The notes: a model not told the origin generated them from the sequence alone. Shown: positions 19,239 through 29,333, numbered from the stretch's first letter. The stretch: DNA of 64,000 nucleotides from Marinicella rhabdoformis (GCF_009671245.1 NZ_VTFS01000001.1:62372-126371), one strand, 5' to 3'. Program-made: numbers and translations.

Positions 19239-20583
19239 CATCTGACTCCTGGTTTTTTGTTTGCTTATCAAGCGGTGGTTTTTCCTTAGGTGGCAGTTCC
19301 CTATGTATTTGTTCCTTAGGTTCTTGCTGTTCATTTGTTTTACTCATCAACAACAAACTCCTGACATCCGCCCCACCCACTGACTGATGAATGCGCAAGT
19401 CAAAAGCATCAACAACCGCATAGATGTGATCAAAAATGTCACTTTGGATTTGTTCATATTCAGCCCAGTCTGTGGTATTTGTGAACGCATAAATTTGTAA
19501 CGGCACGCCTTTGTCTTCAGCGGCCAATTGACGCACCATCAAAGTCATGTCTTTATGGATGCTTGGATGATTTTGTAAATAATTAATCAAATAAGCGCGC
19601 ATGGTGCCAATATTAGTCAAACGCCGACCATTGATTTTAACTTCCAAATTAAGCTGCTCTTTCTGGTTATAAACCTCAATCTCAGATGATTTCTCACTCA
19701 AATAAGGAGCCAATAACTTGGCCTGATTCAAACGCGCCATCAATGCCTCGTCTAAAAACTTGATGCTGCTGACATCTAAATATATCGCACGCTTGATACG
19801 CCGACCACCAGACTCTGTCATGCCCTGCCAGTTCTTAAAAGAATCAGAAATCAAAGCATAAGTCGGAATCGTGGTGATGGTCTTGTCCCAATTTTGCACC
19901 TTGACTGTGGTTAAACCAATCTCAATCACATCACCGTCCGCACCATAACTCGGCATATCTAACCAGTCACCGATGCGCAACATGTCATTGACCGACAATT
20001 GAATACCAGCAACAAAACCCATAATAGGGTCTTTGAACACCAACATCATCACCGCTGTCATGGCACCCAAACCACTGACGATCAGCATCGGCGAACGACC
20101 AATGACCACCGCAATCATGAAAATAATCGCCACCAATGCAATGAACAACTTGATCGCCTGCAAAAACCCTTGAATCGGTAAATTCTTGGTCTTTTTGTTG
20201 TTTTTAGCAAAATAAGCAAAAGCATCTATCACAGAGAAAAAAGTCAACATGATAAACAAAATCACCCACAGCAAACTGAACGCCGACAGCACTTCGCGCA
20301 AAGTTGAGCCCTCATTTAACCAAAGAATCGCTTGCGCATGAATCAACACACCTTGTAAAGTCAAAGCCAACCGACTGAACAACTTTTCCTCAAACAAAAC
20401 AGTGCGCCAATTCCTCCTGTAATTTTTAGCCATCCGCTCAATCGTCTTCAACACCACGCGGTGCAACACAAGGTGAATAACGACAGAAATAACAACAATA
20501 ACCAACAAAACAGCCAAAGCCATTTGAATCTGCGACAACTCAATACCAAAAGGAGACAACCAATCTTTGATGTGATTTTTCAT
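19231..20583 (-). CDS. ybdG: MscS-family mechanosensitive channel (YbdG/MscM-like)
   Basis: The 450-residue protein has several N-terminal membrane helices (about 18-40, 70-125 and 140-190). The MscS pore/beta domain follows, with GIQLSVNDMLRIGDWLDMPS, DGDVIEIGLTTVKVQNWD and TTIPTYALISDSFKNWQGM. This pattern is closest to E. coli YbdG, the MscM channel that opens under mild osmotic stress. The C-terminus is a charged Lys/Glu/Pro tail. Its stop overlaps the GNAT start by 8 bases. Confidence 0.9.
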   Translation of the reverse strand: MKNHIKDWLSPFGIELSQIQMALAVLLVIVVISVVIHLVLHRVVLKTIERMAKNYRRNWRTVLFEEKLFSRLALTLQGVLIHAQAILWLNEGSTLREVLSAFSLLWVILFIMLTFFSVIDAFAYFAKNNKKTKNLPIQGFLQAIKLFIALVAIIFMIAVVIGRSPMLIVSGLGAMTAVMMLVFKDPIMGFVAGIQLSVNDMLRIGDWLDMPSYGADGDVIEIGLTTVKVQNWDKTITTIPTYALISDSFKNWQGMTESGGRRIKRAIYLDVSSIKFLDEALMARLNQAKLLAPYLSEKSSEIEVYNQKEQLNLEVKINGRRLTNIGTMRAYLINYLQNHPSIHKDMTLMVRQLAAEDKGVPLQIYAFTNTTDWAEYEQIQSDIFDHIYAVVDAFDLRIHQSVGGADVRSLLLMSKTNEQQEPKEQIHRELPPKEKPPLDKQTKNQESDDV

Positions 20584-20863
20584 GTATGCATTTTTTTAGG
20601 AATGCCCATAAACTGGGGGTGAAATGTTGTTTTTAAAGCCACTGACTACAAAGAGTCAAACAGCACAAGCGGCACTGTTTGACCACACACCACTAAGCCA
20701 ACTCTTTGAACCACAGAAGGCCATAAAACCACATGAATAAAATTAATTTAAAAAAGTGTCAGTAAACTCTGTTTCAGTTGTTAGTAGTGATTTAGGTGGT
20801 AAAAAAATTCAGGATTTTTATGCCATTTTTTATCAAAAATTTAAAAAACAAAACGGACTCGAT

Positions 20864-22747
20864 ATGAAACACATCACACAATTAAAATATTTAAGCTTTC
20901 TGATATTAAGCCTCATAGGGGGTCAAAGCTCAGCTACGAAAATCAATCATTCAGACAACACCTCTGACAATACCTCAATTAACAACTCAGAATTTCAATT
21001 CAAAAGCGCACTACAACAACAAAAACTTACAGCATTTGATGGCATGGCTGATGATTTTTATGGTACAGCAGTCAGCATATCAAACAACCGCGCTTTGGTT
21101 GGTTCTAAATATCACGACCCAAGCATCAATCAAGTCACAGTCGAGAATGCAGGCGCTGTTTATTACTATGAGTATGAAAATGGTCAATGGACTTTTAAAC
21201 AAAAAATAATCGCCAGCGACGCCGATACCAATGACCAATTTGGAAATGCAATCAGCCTGTCTGGCGATCGTTTGATGATTGGCTCATTCAGAAATGATGA
21301 AGAAAGTGGAGATGCCGGCGCGGTTTATGTTTTTGAATTCAATAATTCAACATGGGTAGAAACAGAAAAGTTAACTGCCTCCGACGCCGCCAATAGTGAT
21401 TGGTTCGGATACACCATAGCCGTCCATCAAGACACAGCCATGATCGCCGCCAGTTCTAATGATGACTTAGGCAACAGATCAGGTAAAATTTATGTTTTCA
21501 ATCACGATGGACAAAATTGGATTGAAGGACAAAAATTAACCACCAGCGATGGCACCGACAACACCCGCTTAGGCGCATCTATCAGCCTGTCAACAAACCG
21601 CATGGTAGCAGGTGCCAACTTCCACCCAACAAATGGCCTGGCCGGCGGTGCAGCCTATGTCTTTGAATACAACAGCAACAATAGCCTGTGGGAAGAAACA
21701 CAACAACTGCTGTCTGATTCAATAATCGATGGGGCCAATTTTGGCCATGCTGTCAGTTTATCTGGTGACCGCATCTTAGTCGGCGCCATTGAAGACACAG
21801 GAATCGTTGCTGACTCAGGCGCAGCATACCTTTTTGAATACGATGGACAATCTTGGGCTTTAAGACAAAAAATCACCGAAGCTGCCGTTGACGGTGGTGA
21901 TGAATTTGGATCTGCGGTCAGCGTGGTGGGTGACAGGCTGTATATTGGTGCCCAGAATGCCGGCTTCAATGGCGCCTATTCAGGGGTGGTTTATGTTTAT
22001 GACCGCTTAAGCGATGACATGTTGGGCACTGATTGGGTAAAAAGCGATGAAATATTCGGCCTAGACACCAACGCCCGAGATGAATTTGGCGTGTCCATCA
22101 GCATGGACGGCGGCCAGATGATGATAGGCGCCCACAGAGACTTCGCAGTCGCTAATAACGGTGGATCTGCCTATATTATGGATGCCTCATTTCCAGTAAA
22201 AGTCTCAGTAACAGGCCTATCCGCAGGCAATGATTTCATAATACAAAATAATGGCGGTGACGATTTAACCATCACAGAAAACAGCACCGTGATGTTTCCA
22301 ACCCAACTGTACCAAGGTGACAATTACACCGTAAGCGTGGCATCGCACCCCAGCAGCCCCAACCAAACTTGCGCCGTCAAACAAACCGAAAGCCAAATCA
22401 ATGCCAACGGCCAAAACAACGTTGAAGTCGCCTGTGTTTACACACCCTACTTCGTCGCCGGCCACGTCCTCAACTTAATCGACGGCAACCAAATGACCCT
22501 ACAAAACAACCAAGCAGATGATTTAATCATCAACCAAAGAGGCGCCTTCATCTTCGCCCTGCCCTTGAATGATTTAGAAGACTACGAAGTCATTATCAGC
22601 AGCATGCCCAATGACCCCATCCAGCCCTGCACCGTCATCGATGGTCAAGGCACCATCGAAGGCGCAGACATCAACGACGTCGTCATTTCATGCCAACAAG
22701 GTGATGATTTGATTTATAAAAGCAGCTTTGAGAGTTTGGATAATTGA
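20864..22747 (+). CDS. Secreted FG-GAP repeat (beta-propeller) protein
   Basis: The ATG at 20864 starts a signal peptide (LKYLSFLILSLIGGQSSAT); a GTG at 20756 would only add an unlikely leader. The 627-residue protein has about seven repeats of the form F-G-x-A-(V/I)-S-(L/V)-S-G-D-R-(L/M)-x-(I/V)-G, each followed by G-A-(V/A)-Y-V-(F/Y)-E. That is an integrin-like FG-GAP propeller. Two C-terminal copies of a ~90-residue module follow, each with a L-Q/I-Q-N-N-x-x-D-D-L pattern and a conserved Cys pair. It ends IYKSSFESLDN, resembling the G-F-E-type endings of related secreted proteins. The role is probably cell-surface or extracellular. Confidence 0.85.
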   Translation: MKHITQLKYLSFLILSLIGGQSSATKINHSDNTSDNTSINNSEFQFKSALQQQKLTAFDGMADDFYGTAVSISNNRALVGSKYHDPSINQVTVENAGAVYYYEYENGQWTFKQKIIASDADTNDQFGNAISLSGDRLMIGSFRNDEESGDAGAVYVFEFNNSTWVETEKLTASDAANSDWFGYTIAVHQDTAMIAASSNDDLGNRSGKIYVFNHDGQNWIEGQKLTTSDGTDNTRLGASISLSTNRMVAGANFHPTNGLAGGAAYVFEYNSNNSLWEETQQLLSDSIIDGANFGHAVSLSGDRILVGAIEDTGIVADSGAAYLFEYDGQSWALRQKITEAAVDGGDEFGSAVSVVGDRLYIGAQNAGFNGAYSGVVYVYDRLSDDMLGTDWVKSDEIFGLDTNARDEFGVSISMDGGQMMIGAHRDFAVANNGGSAYIMDASFPVKVSVTGLSAGNDFIIQNNGGDDLTITENSTVMFPTQLYQGDNYTVSVASHPSSPNQTCAVKQTESQINANGQNNVEVACVYTPYFVAGHVLNLIDGNQMTLQNNQADDLIINQRGAFIFALPLNDLEDYEVIISSMPNDPIQPCTVIDGQGTIEGADINDVVISCQQGDDLIYKSSFESLDN

Positions 22748-22780
22748 TTTGGGAATTTGTTAGTGTATTTTTAGAAAATA

Positions 22781-22811
22781 AAAAAGGGCTGCCTGATGGT
22801 AGCCCTTATTT
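22781..22811 (+). terminator. Terminator after the FG-GAP gene, similar to an ssrA terminator
   Basis: GGGCTGCC and GGTAGCCC form an 8-bp stem with loop TGAT, A-rich before and TTATTT after. On the minus strand it follows the ssrA-like 3' end at 22814-22827, just as the real ssrA gene is followed by its own terminator. It may therefore be the original ssrA terminator. Confidence 0.8.
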
Positions 22812-22813
22812 GT

Positions 22814-22827
22814 TGGTGGAGACGGCG
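22814..22827 (-). other. ssrA: Putative distal attachment site: copy of the ssrA 3' end
   Basis: TGGTGGAGACGGCG is identical, in the same orientation, to the 3' terminal 14 bases of ssrA at 31587-31600. Beyond the core, the minus strand also keeps the T-loop GTTCG at the expected distance. It marks the probable far edge of the defence island. Confidence 0.7.
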
Positions 22828-22928
22828 AACGCCGAACTTATTTATAAGTCATTGATATTAAATGTGAATAAATTGCTAAAAATTATTTGATTTGAAATTA
22901 CCACCATTATTACCACCAATTGTGATCT

Positions 22929-24179
22929 TTAACTGATTTCTAGAATATTGAGAATATTTTCTCCAATTTGCTCATCCAGTTCTAAAGTGTTTGGATTGAA
23001 GACTGTTACATAGCCCATTTTGCATTGATGCTTGATGTGCTTTGGCTCGTTTTCTGAGTCATTTGAATAATCATCTGTTTTATAGCTTTGAAATTTGTTT
23101 TCCTGGCTATTACCTGGATATAGCAACAATCCCTTTTTAGCGTCCCAAAATCTACAATAGCTATAAATTTGCCTTAAGTCAGAAACTGAAGCAGAAATAT
23201 TCAAAGGTCTTTTCCACTTGGTATCAAGAATATATGTATCACAACCTTTTCTTAAGACGATATCTGGCTTTAAGCTGTTACTTCCCCAGAATGCCTTGGA
23301 CTCTTGTCCAGATACTTCAATATCTGTTCCCAAACAAGACTTATGCAATTGCTTCAGAATGTATTCTTCCCACAGTTCATTCATATCGAACAACAGAGAT
23401 AACATTTTTTCTTTGCCACTGGCTATATCAGGCGAATAATTAAAAATGATCAACCTTGCCAGCTCTAAAGCATAAGAATAACTTAATGTTTTCTTATTGA
23501 GCTGAATGTTGTTTAACTGCTTCGATGTGATTTTTTTGTCCGCAATTTCTGGAAAGTTTAATAAGACTCTTTTACTGAAATCATGCAACCTTGTACCGCT
23601 GGTAAACTGGTCAACTATATTTAGTGCTTTCAATAATATTTGATGAATTAAATGGTCTGTGTCGTAGACATGGTGAGTCGTATAAAAGCGTTCTTTATGC
23701 ACTGCATTGTTTCTGATGTGTCCTGCAAACTCTAGTTTTCCTTTTAGTGCATAAGTATTTTTGGTTTGTTTTCTGTATTTCTTGATCAACCCTTTTCTGA
23801 TTAATCCGTCAACTTCATGTAAAAACAAATCAAAATAGACTTCTAATAGGTTCAAGTTTTGCTGTTTCACATGAGCCGCGCTTGTTGATTCAGCTTTTAA
23901 TTTGCCACATGTCTGTAACATCTTTAATAACAGGCCTTTCCATTTACCATCATCATCGTCTTTATCTGCTTTCGGGTTAATCTCTATGATTAATCCATCG
24001 ACTTGGATAACACCAACAAATTGCTTAAATTTAATCCCTTTAGAAATAGGATCAAAGTAATTGCCATCATGAAGTTCATTTAATTTTAGGAATGCATCTA
24101 AATGTGACTGCTTGAAACCAAGCTCACCCACATATAAGCGTTGATGTTCAAAAACTGAAATTGTTTTAAATCTTTCCAC
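22929..24179 (-). CDS. mcrC: McrC-family component of a McrBC restriction system
   Basis: The 416-residue protein matches McrC, the nuclease partner of the GTP/ATP-dependent McrB motor. The N-terminal beta domain contains FVGVIQVDGLIIEINPKAD. The C-terminal PD-(D/E)xK nuclease core has PDIVLRKGCDTYILDTKWKR, giving the D-x(n)-D-x-K catalytic triad. McrBC systems cut DNA carrying modified cytosines, including phage DNA. It lies 8 bases downstream of mcrB on the same strand. Composition is clearly AT-rich compared with the genes outside the island. Confidence 0.93.
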   Translation of the reverse strand: MERFKTISVFEHQRLYVGELGFKQSHLDAFLKLNELHDGNYFDPISKGIKFKQFVGVIQVDGLIIEINPKADKDDDDGKWKGLLLKMLQTCGKLKAESTSAAHVKQQNLNLLEVYFDLFLHEVDGLIRKGLIKKYRKQTKNTYALKGKLEFAGHIRNNAVHKERFYTTHHVYDTDHLIHQILLKALNIVDQFTSGTRLHDFSKRVLLNFPEIADKKITSKQLNNIQLNKKTLSYSYALELARLIIFNYSPDIASGKEKMLSLLFDMNELWEEYILKQLHKSCLGTDIEVSGQESKAFWGSNSLKPDIVLRKGCDTYILDTKWKRPLNISASVSDLRQIYSYCRFWDAKKGLLLYPGNSQENKFQSYKTDDYSNDSENEPKHIKHQCKMGYVTVFNPNTLELDEQIGENILNILEIS

Positions 24180-24187
24180 AACTAAGC

Positions 24188-26776
24188 TTAGTTAGTTTCT
24201 TTTTTATTAAACAAGTCAGATACAGCTTCCATAATATTTTCACTATTAACTGTTTTCAAAACATAGGATGGGTTTTTGAAGTCATTTAAATTTTCGTAAG
24301 TAAAATTTGCAAAAGAAATATCATCATTTTTCTTCTTCTCAACGAACCCTTTACCAAGTACCAAACCAATCTTTCCATAATCACCATAAAAGAATTCTTG
24401 AAGCAAAGGCATTATTTTGTTGTTGAATGCTTTAGCCAACTTTTTCTTTGTATCAATTCCAATAAAGTATGAATGTCCTATGGTGTGATCTCTATCAATT
24501 AACAGTTCAATGCGTTGATTAATTGTACTTAATAAATCTGGAAGCTTGATGCCATCAACTTCGTGGCTTTCAATAACTCTCATATCAGGCATCACTTCTT
24601 TAAATTCAAAGCGACGTCTTAATGCTGTATCCAAAGCCTCTACAGATCGATCAGCTGTGTTCATAGTTCCATAAATATCCAAATTTGAAGGAACACTGAA
24701 TTGATCTTTGGAATATGGCAATGTGATGCTTATTTCGTTCTTAGCACCTTTTCTTTTATCTGTTTCAACCAAAGTGATTAATTCACCGAAAATTGCAGAC
24801 ACATTACCTCGATTGATTTCATCAATAAAAATAGCATACCTATTATCTGGGTCTTTTTCTGCTTTAATACAGAGTTTTTTAAACACACCATCCTCGACTG
24901 TATAACCTAAATCTTTTACCTCATCTTCATCCTCTGGAAAAACTGGTTTAATGCCTTCTATAAAATCCTCATATGCAAAGGACTGATGGAAAGTCACAAA
25001 ATCATAATGCTTAATAACTTTATCTGGATCAGCTTTATAGTTTTCAACGGAGTTCTTTAAATCAATTAACTCGGGAATTAGCTCATTAACTTGTTCCTCC
25101 AACACCTCCCAGTATGAGTCTTTTGTTTTAGTGAAAATATGAGGGCTCATTCTATTCGAAACATTCACAAATTCACATTCATTAATAGTATGGCTTTGTA
25201 ACTGTCCCCATAGCGTTGGTCTAACTGTATTGGAATTAGACAGACTGGCCTTTTTTTGAACCCACTCATGTTCAAAAATATCTGAGACTTTTGACTTTCC
25301 TAAGTCCAACAATGCGATTGCTATGACTTTCCACCAAGAACAATTACTAACAACATTTTCAAAAAACTGTTCTTTAGATATTGATGAACCTTTAGACGTA
25401 TATTTATCAAACAGTTGATCTTTCAAATAATATGTTTTACCAGTACCTGGTGGACCATATAGAATTTGATTTTTGGGTGGTTTCATACGCTTTTCAACCT
25501 TTGTCTGATACCAGTTTAGTAACTCTAGATACTGCTCTTCAGTAGCCTCAAAATTAGTGCCCTGATTTCCGGCTTTAAATTCTGAAAAAGCTATATCTCT
25601 GCTGGTTTCATTAGATAATATTGGATTGTCAGCCATGTTTTTGATGACTTTAATTTTTACCCTTTCAGTAATTTGGGTTTCGGATGGTTTTAGATAATAT
25701 TGCTTCTCAGCATCTTCTTCTTCAAACTGGTGAACATGTGAGATAACTTCAGCCAGAGCATAACAACCAGAGTTTTTTCCAGTTAGCCATAATATGACTT
25801 TGTCACCTTTTCTTATTTTTGTTTTGTGAGCTGCAACTTTCCAGCTATTAACATGCTCATTATTTAGTGCTTCAACAATGTTGTAAATATTAGGATTACA
25901 TTGGAAAATCCAGTAATTGGTATTCGTTTGATTGTTTTTTAAAAAGGCTTGATACTTGTTGAGTGCTTGTTTGAGGTGTTTGTAGCTTTCTTTAGTTAAA
26001 ACACCTTTGCCAAGATTTTCAACTTCAGTGATTAAAGAGCTCGTTTTTTCTGAAGATGTTAGGTCAAAAATAGATTCAACTTTGATATAGCTTTTTGACA
26101 AGTAAGGCTCTTCTTCTATTAGGTTCTTAAATAATCGTTTTAATGCATCATGGTAAATTGCTAATGTTTTTTCGCTTATCTGACCACTCGAGGTTGACCA
26201 TAAGCAAAAGTTTATTTCTTGATTATTAGTATAAAATGAATCGTTCGAATCAATATAGATTTCATTTAAATCTCTAATTAGCTCAATAAAAAGTTCAGAA
26301 TTTTCAGATAAAACATTTTCATTTTTTAAATTAAAATAAAATTGTTTGTCTTCAACAAGAAACTCAAAATATTCTTGATACTTTTTAGATATTGATTTCG
26401 CTTTACTAATTAGATGATTGTAAATTTCGTTGCAAATTAAGTTTTCGTAAGCATTTGATTTATTTCTATGTATATCAATGTTGAAATTTAACCCATTGTG
26501 ATTTATCGAAATACCTATCACTATGTGACTGTACTCATTTAAAGATGAGGAATAGCGGTTCCAAAGATATGTCATTACATTCCCGCTATTCTGCCAGCCA
26601 CCATGCTGCTTTTGATCAATTTTGATTTTCGACTTTTCAATTAATGAATCGGTAAATGCTTTGAATTTTTTATAATTTTCACTGAATTCGCTCTTAACCT
26701 CCTTATTAAGATTCTTGAGTTCAGCCTTGTGATACTTGTTCAGTAACTCTACTGATTCTGAAATAAAACTTTTCAT
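24188..26776 (-). CDS. mcrB: McrB-like AAA+ motor with EVE modified-base reader domain
   Basis: The 862-residue protein has three parts. Residues 1-~280 form an N-terminal region I do not recognise. Residues ~288-425 look like an EVE/PUA-like domain (NYWIFQCNPNIYNIVEAL, then KIRKGDKVILWLTGKNSGCYALAEV), a fold that binds modified bases. Residues ~430-830 are the McrB AAA+ domain: Walker A GPPGTGKTYY (about 441), FHQSFAYEDFIEGIKP, Walker B IFIDEINRGNVS, sensor YGTMNTADRSVEALDTALRRRFEF. It moves along DNA and activates McrC. The EVE domain suggests it recognises a modified base, probably a modified cytosine. Confidence 0.93.
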   Translation of the reverse strand: MKSFISESVELLNKYHKAELKNLNKEVKSEFSENYKKFKAFTDSLIEKSKIKIDQKQHGGWQNSGNVMTYLWNRYSSSLNEYSHIVIGISINHNGLNFNIDIHRNKSNAYENLICNEIYNHLISKAKSISKKYQEYFEFLVEDKQFYFNLKNENVLSENSELFIELIRDLNEIYIDSNDSFYTNNQEINFCLWSTSSGQISEKTLAIYHDALKRLFKNLIEEEPYLSKSYIKVESIFDLTSSEKTSSLITEVENLGKGVLTKESYKHLKQALNKYQAFLKNNQTNTNYWIFQCNPNIYNIVEALNNEHVNSWKVAAHKTKIRKGDKVILWLTGKNSGCYALAEVISHVHQFEEEDAEKQYYLKPSETQITERVKIKVIKNMADNPILSNETSRDIAFSEFKAGNQGTNFEATEEQYLELLNWYQTKVEKRMKPPKNQILYGPPGTGKTYYLKDQLFDKYTSKGSSISKEQFFENVVSNCSWWKVIAIALLDLGKSKVSDIFEHEWVQKKASLSNSNTVRPTLWGQLQSHTINECEFVNVSNRMSPHIFTKTKDSYWEVLEEQVNELIPELIDLKNSVENYKADPDKVIKHYDFVTFHQSFAYEDFIEGIKPVFPEDEDEVKDLGYTVEDGVFKKLCIKAEKDPDNRYAIFIDEINRGNVSAIFGELITLVETDKRKGAKNEISITLPYSKDQFSVPSNLDIYGTMNTADRSVEALDTALRRRFEFKEVMPDMRVIESHEVDGIKLPDLLSTINQRIELLIDRDHTIGHSYFIGIDTKKKLAKAFNNKIMPLLQEFFYGDYGKIGLVLGKGFVEKKKNDDISFANFTYENLNDFKNPSYVLKTVNSENIMEAVSDLFNKKETN

Positions 26777-26864
26777 AAAAATTTTCTACAATCCTTTCAA
26801 TAAGTAATTAAATATTTTACAAGTATGCAACCTAGCATGATCATTAGCACAGTGAATTGATTAA

Positions 26865-27731
26865 TCAATTAAAACCGCCTTGGCAATACCAATCATTATT
26901 TGATAATGCTTGATACATTGCTGATTGCCATGAATTTTTATTTTTCCGATATTGGACTAAAAACTGATTATTCAGATAGTTTTTTATTTCACTCACTCCT
27001 GTATTTTCCAAGTAAATTCCCAATAAGTCTTTAAGTGTTGACAGTTCTTCAGCACATAATTTCACATACTTAGAATTCAAATCAAAATCATTAAAATGCA
27101 CTTTGACTCTATTTTTTGATTCTTCATCCCAATCACTTGGTGGATTGACTAAAAATTGTATTGAAGCTGGTCTTGTTTCAATTACTTCTGCATACAACCA
27201 TTGTTTTTCATAAAACTTAGAATCACTAAAATAAGGGTGTAAAGTGAGCTTTCTTTTTTCTGTGGCTATTCCTGATAGTTTATCTTTATTACAGTCTTGA
27301 CAAGAAGGTACCAGGTTTATTGGTAAAACAGAAATTAAAGGGAATTTTGATTTTGGAAGGTAGTGATCAAGTGGATTTACAAAACCAACTCCGCAATAAG
27401 GGCATATACCATTAATAGCTAAAGATTTAATTTCATCATAAACGTTTCTCGCAGGCTTTCTTTTAGGAACCATATGTTCAGTATATAAGCCTTTTAGCTC
27501 TGCTTTTGTTACTTGACCTATTGCTATTTGATCATTTTTACAACTGACTGATTTAATTTGATGAAAGTCTTCTGTGTCAGCTTTTAAGGCATACTCATTT
27601 CCAGCATCTAAAATTTGCTTTGAAATATTACCAATTCTCTGTATCAAATCGTGTTTATCGCCTGGAATACTATCGAAACATAGATTAAATGTAGCTTCAG
27701 CATCGTGGCTTGGTGGATTGATTTTCCTCAT
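26865..27731 (-). CDS. HNH endonuclease, partner of an AAA ATPase (PtuB-like)
   Basis: The 288-residue protein has a clear HNH/zinc motif: CPYCGVGFVNPLDHYLPKSK, then FPLISVLPINLVPSC and QDCNKDKLSG. Two Cys pairs hold zinc, and the D-H, N and C-N-x-x-K positions match the HNH core. The C-terminal half is helical and unassigned. Its ATG overlaps the TAA of the ATPase by one base, so the two are translationally coupled. An AAA ATPase plus HNH nuclease pair is the composition of the Septu (PtuA/PtuB) antiphage system. The protein is longer than many PtuB proteins, so Septu-like is as far as the sequence takes it. Confidence 0.85.
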   Translation of the reverse strand: MRKINPPSHDAEATFNLCFDSIPGDKHDLIQRIGNISKQILDAGNEYALKADTEDFHQIKSVSCKNDQIAIGQVTKAELKGLYTEHMVPKRKPARNVYDEIKSLAINGICPYCGVGFVNPLDHYLPKSKFPLISVLPINLVPSCQDCNKDKLSGIATEKRKLTLHPYFSDSKFYEKQWLYAEVIETRPASIQFLVNPPSDWDEESKNRVKVHFNDFDLNSKYVKLCAEELSTLKDLLGIYLENTGVSEIKNYLNNQFLVQYRKNKNSWQSAMYQALSNNDWYCQGGFN

Positions 27732-29326
27732 TATCCCTCAGTCTGTTTATGCTTTTTTGATAGAATCAAAGATCTGAGCAATGCTTTTCCTTCAAATCCA
27801 ATTTGACCGTCGTATGCATCTATAATTTCTTCATAATTTTTTCCCTCATCAACAGACTGACTTAATAAATCGTGAAATCCTGATTTCGAGACTTCCAGGC
27901 GAAATACTTCTCTGGTTAGAATACCAACATTTTCTGCAAACGTTTCAATTTCTGGTTCATACACATTCATTACAATTCCATTTCTAATAAGAATATTCAC
28001 ACAAGACTTAGGAATTTCCTGTAGAACAACAGGAGAATGAGTTGCAATAATTGCCAACCCGTTTCTATTAACTAATATATCATTCAAAGCCCTAATAAAT
28101 GCGGATAAAAGTGGAGGGTGAAGATGGCTCTCGGGTTCATCAACAAAAACTATAGTTTTTTCTTCAACCGTTTCAACTAACTTTGTTATGGATAATAAAA
28201 CAATCGCATGTCCTGAGCTCAAAAGTTTAAAAAACTTTTGAGCAGATCTATTAAATTTTTGTTTATTTTTAGAGCTGTCCCTGTCAAATAATTTAACCAG
28301 CCTATGTATATCCATATCTTTGAAATTAGAATCTGACTCCAATGTAGCAATGGCATTTAACCATCTTCTATTTTTAGCTGAATAGGCAAAAAAATTTGTA
28401 AGACTGTCAGCAAACTCTATACCTAATTGTGCTTTATCTTTAAGAACCCATTCTGGTTCATCAGTATTTGAAATATTCTTTTTTAGTCCAATATACGAAA
28501 AACGCCTACCTTGATTTTGGTCTAAATTATATGCAGGAGGGTCAAATGAATCAAAGGCACTGAACGAAATCGAAACTAAACCAGCGAAGTAATCATCACT
28601 TATTGGCTCTTCATCTACCCAATCAAGATCATTAAGCCTATTAGTAAATACACCATATTCTTGATTAGATTCTGGGTGATCCGGAGTTTTTAATAATGCG
28701 TTTACCATGTTATTTAAAACAGTTGTTTTTCCTACTCCGTTTCGCCCAATTAATACATGCATATTTGTAGACGGTTTACTATTAGGGCTCACTTTGAACT
28801 TCAGTTCAATATCTGAATATTTTTCACATTTATCTTTTTTGTATGTAAAGTCATATTTTGAAAGTGCAGCTTCACCGTTCAGTATTCTCTGAAATTGGTG
28901 TTCTATAGACGAGTAATTGACCCCCCTTAATAATGAAGTTTTAAATGCATCTTCATCTTCTATTTGTTTTCTTCTTTGTGGCTCTATGGCAATATCATTA
29001 AGAGCTGTAAGAATTTCACGTGCTTTTTCTAACTTAAAAATTTTTACAAAGTTAGTGTAGTAATCAACATCTTGTCCTAAAGAATAAAATTCCTCAGGCA
29101 AATTTGTAAATTTACTTTGTAATTTTTCTTCAGTCCATTCACTACTGTGTCCCCTATAACTAATCTTGACGCTACCTATTTCATGCTTATTCTCTCTATC
29201 ATCGAAAATAATCAGCTGAAACAGTGTTTTATATCCATAATCATCCCAATTATCTGCCACAAGATAACCTGTATTGAAGCTTTTTTCAGGAGGATATTGA
29301 CCATATTTTATAACTTGAAAATCCAT
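27731..29326 (-). CDS. AAA/OLD-like ATPase of a Septu-like defence pair (PtuA-like)
   Basis: The ATG at 29326 follows AGGAG by 4 bases and is preferred over one at 29353. The 531-residue protein has an SMC/ABC-type ATPase core split by a long insert: Walker A IGRNGVGKTTVLNNM (about residue 195), LLSSGHAIVLLSITKLVE (signature-like region), Walker B TIVFVDEPESHLHPPLL and the H-switch IIATHSPVVLQEIP. This is the AAA_15/AAA_21 type found in PtuA, GajA and OLD proteins, but no TOPRIM nuclease domain follows. The nuclease is instead supplied by the coupled HNH gene. Confidence 0.85.
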   Translation of the reverse strand: MDFQVIKYGQYPPEKSFNTGYLVADNWDDYGYKTLFQLIIFDDRENKHEIGSVKISYRGHSSEWTEEKLQSKFTNLPEEFYSLGQDVDYYTNFVKIFKLEKAREILTALNDIAIEPQRRKQIEDEDAFKTSLLRGVNYSSIEHQFQRILNGEAALSKYDFTYKKDKCEKYSDIELKFKVSPNSKPSTNMHVLIGRNGVGKTTVLNNMVNALLKTPDHPESNQEYGVFTNRLNDLDWVDEEPISDDYFAGLVSISFSAFDSFDPPAYNLDQNQGRRFSYIGLKKNISNTDEPEWVLKDKAQLGIEFADSLTNFFAYSAKNRRWLNAIATLESDSNFKDMDIHRLVKLFDRDSSKNKQKFNRSAQKFFKLLSSGHAIVLLSITKLVETVEEKTIVFVDEPESHLHPPLLSAFIRALNDILVNRNGLAIIATHSPVVLQEIPKSCVNILIRNGIVMNVYEPEIETFAENVGILTREVFRLEVSKSGFHDLLSQSVDEGKNYEEIIDAYDGQIGFEGKALLRSLILSKKHKQTEG

Positions 29327-29333
29327 AATTCTC

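Noticed and set aside
18963-19334. Longer 123-residue start for the GNAT gene
   Set aside because: The extra N-terminus comes from the overlapping channel gene's other frame, and the AGGAG site supports the start at 19238.
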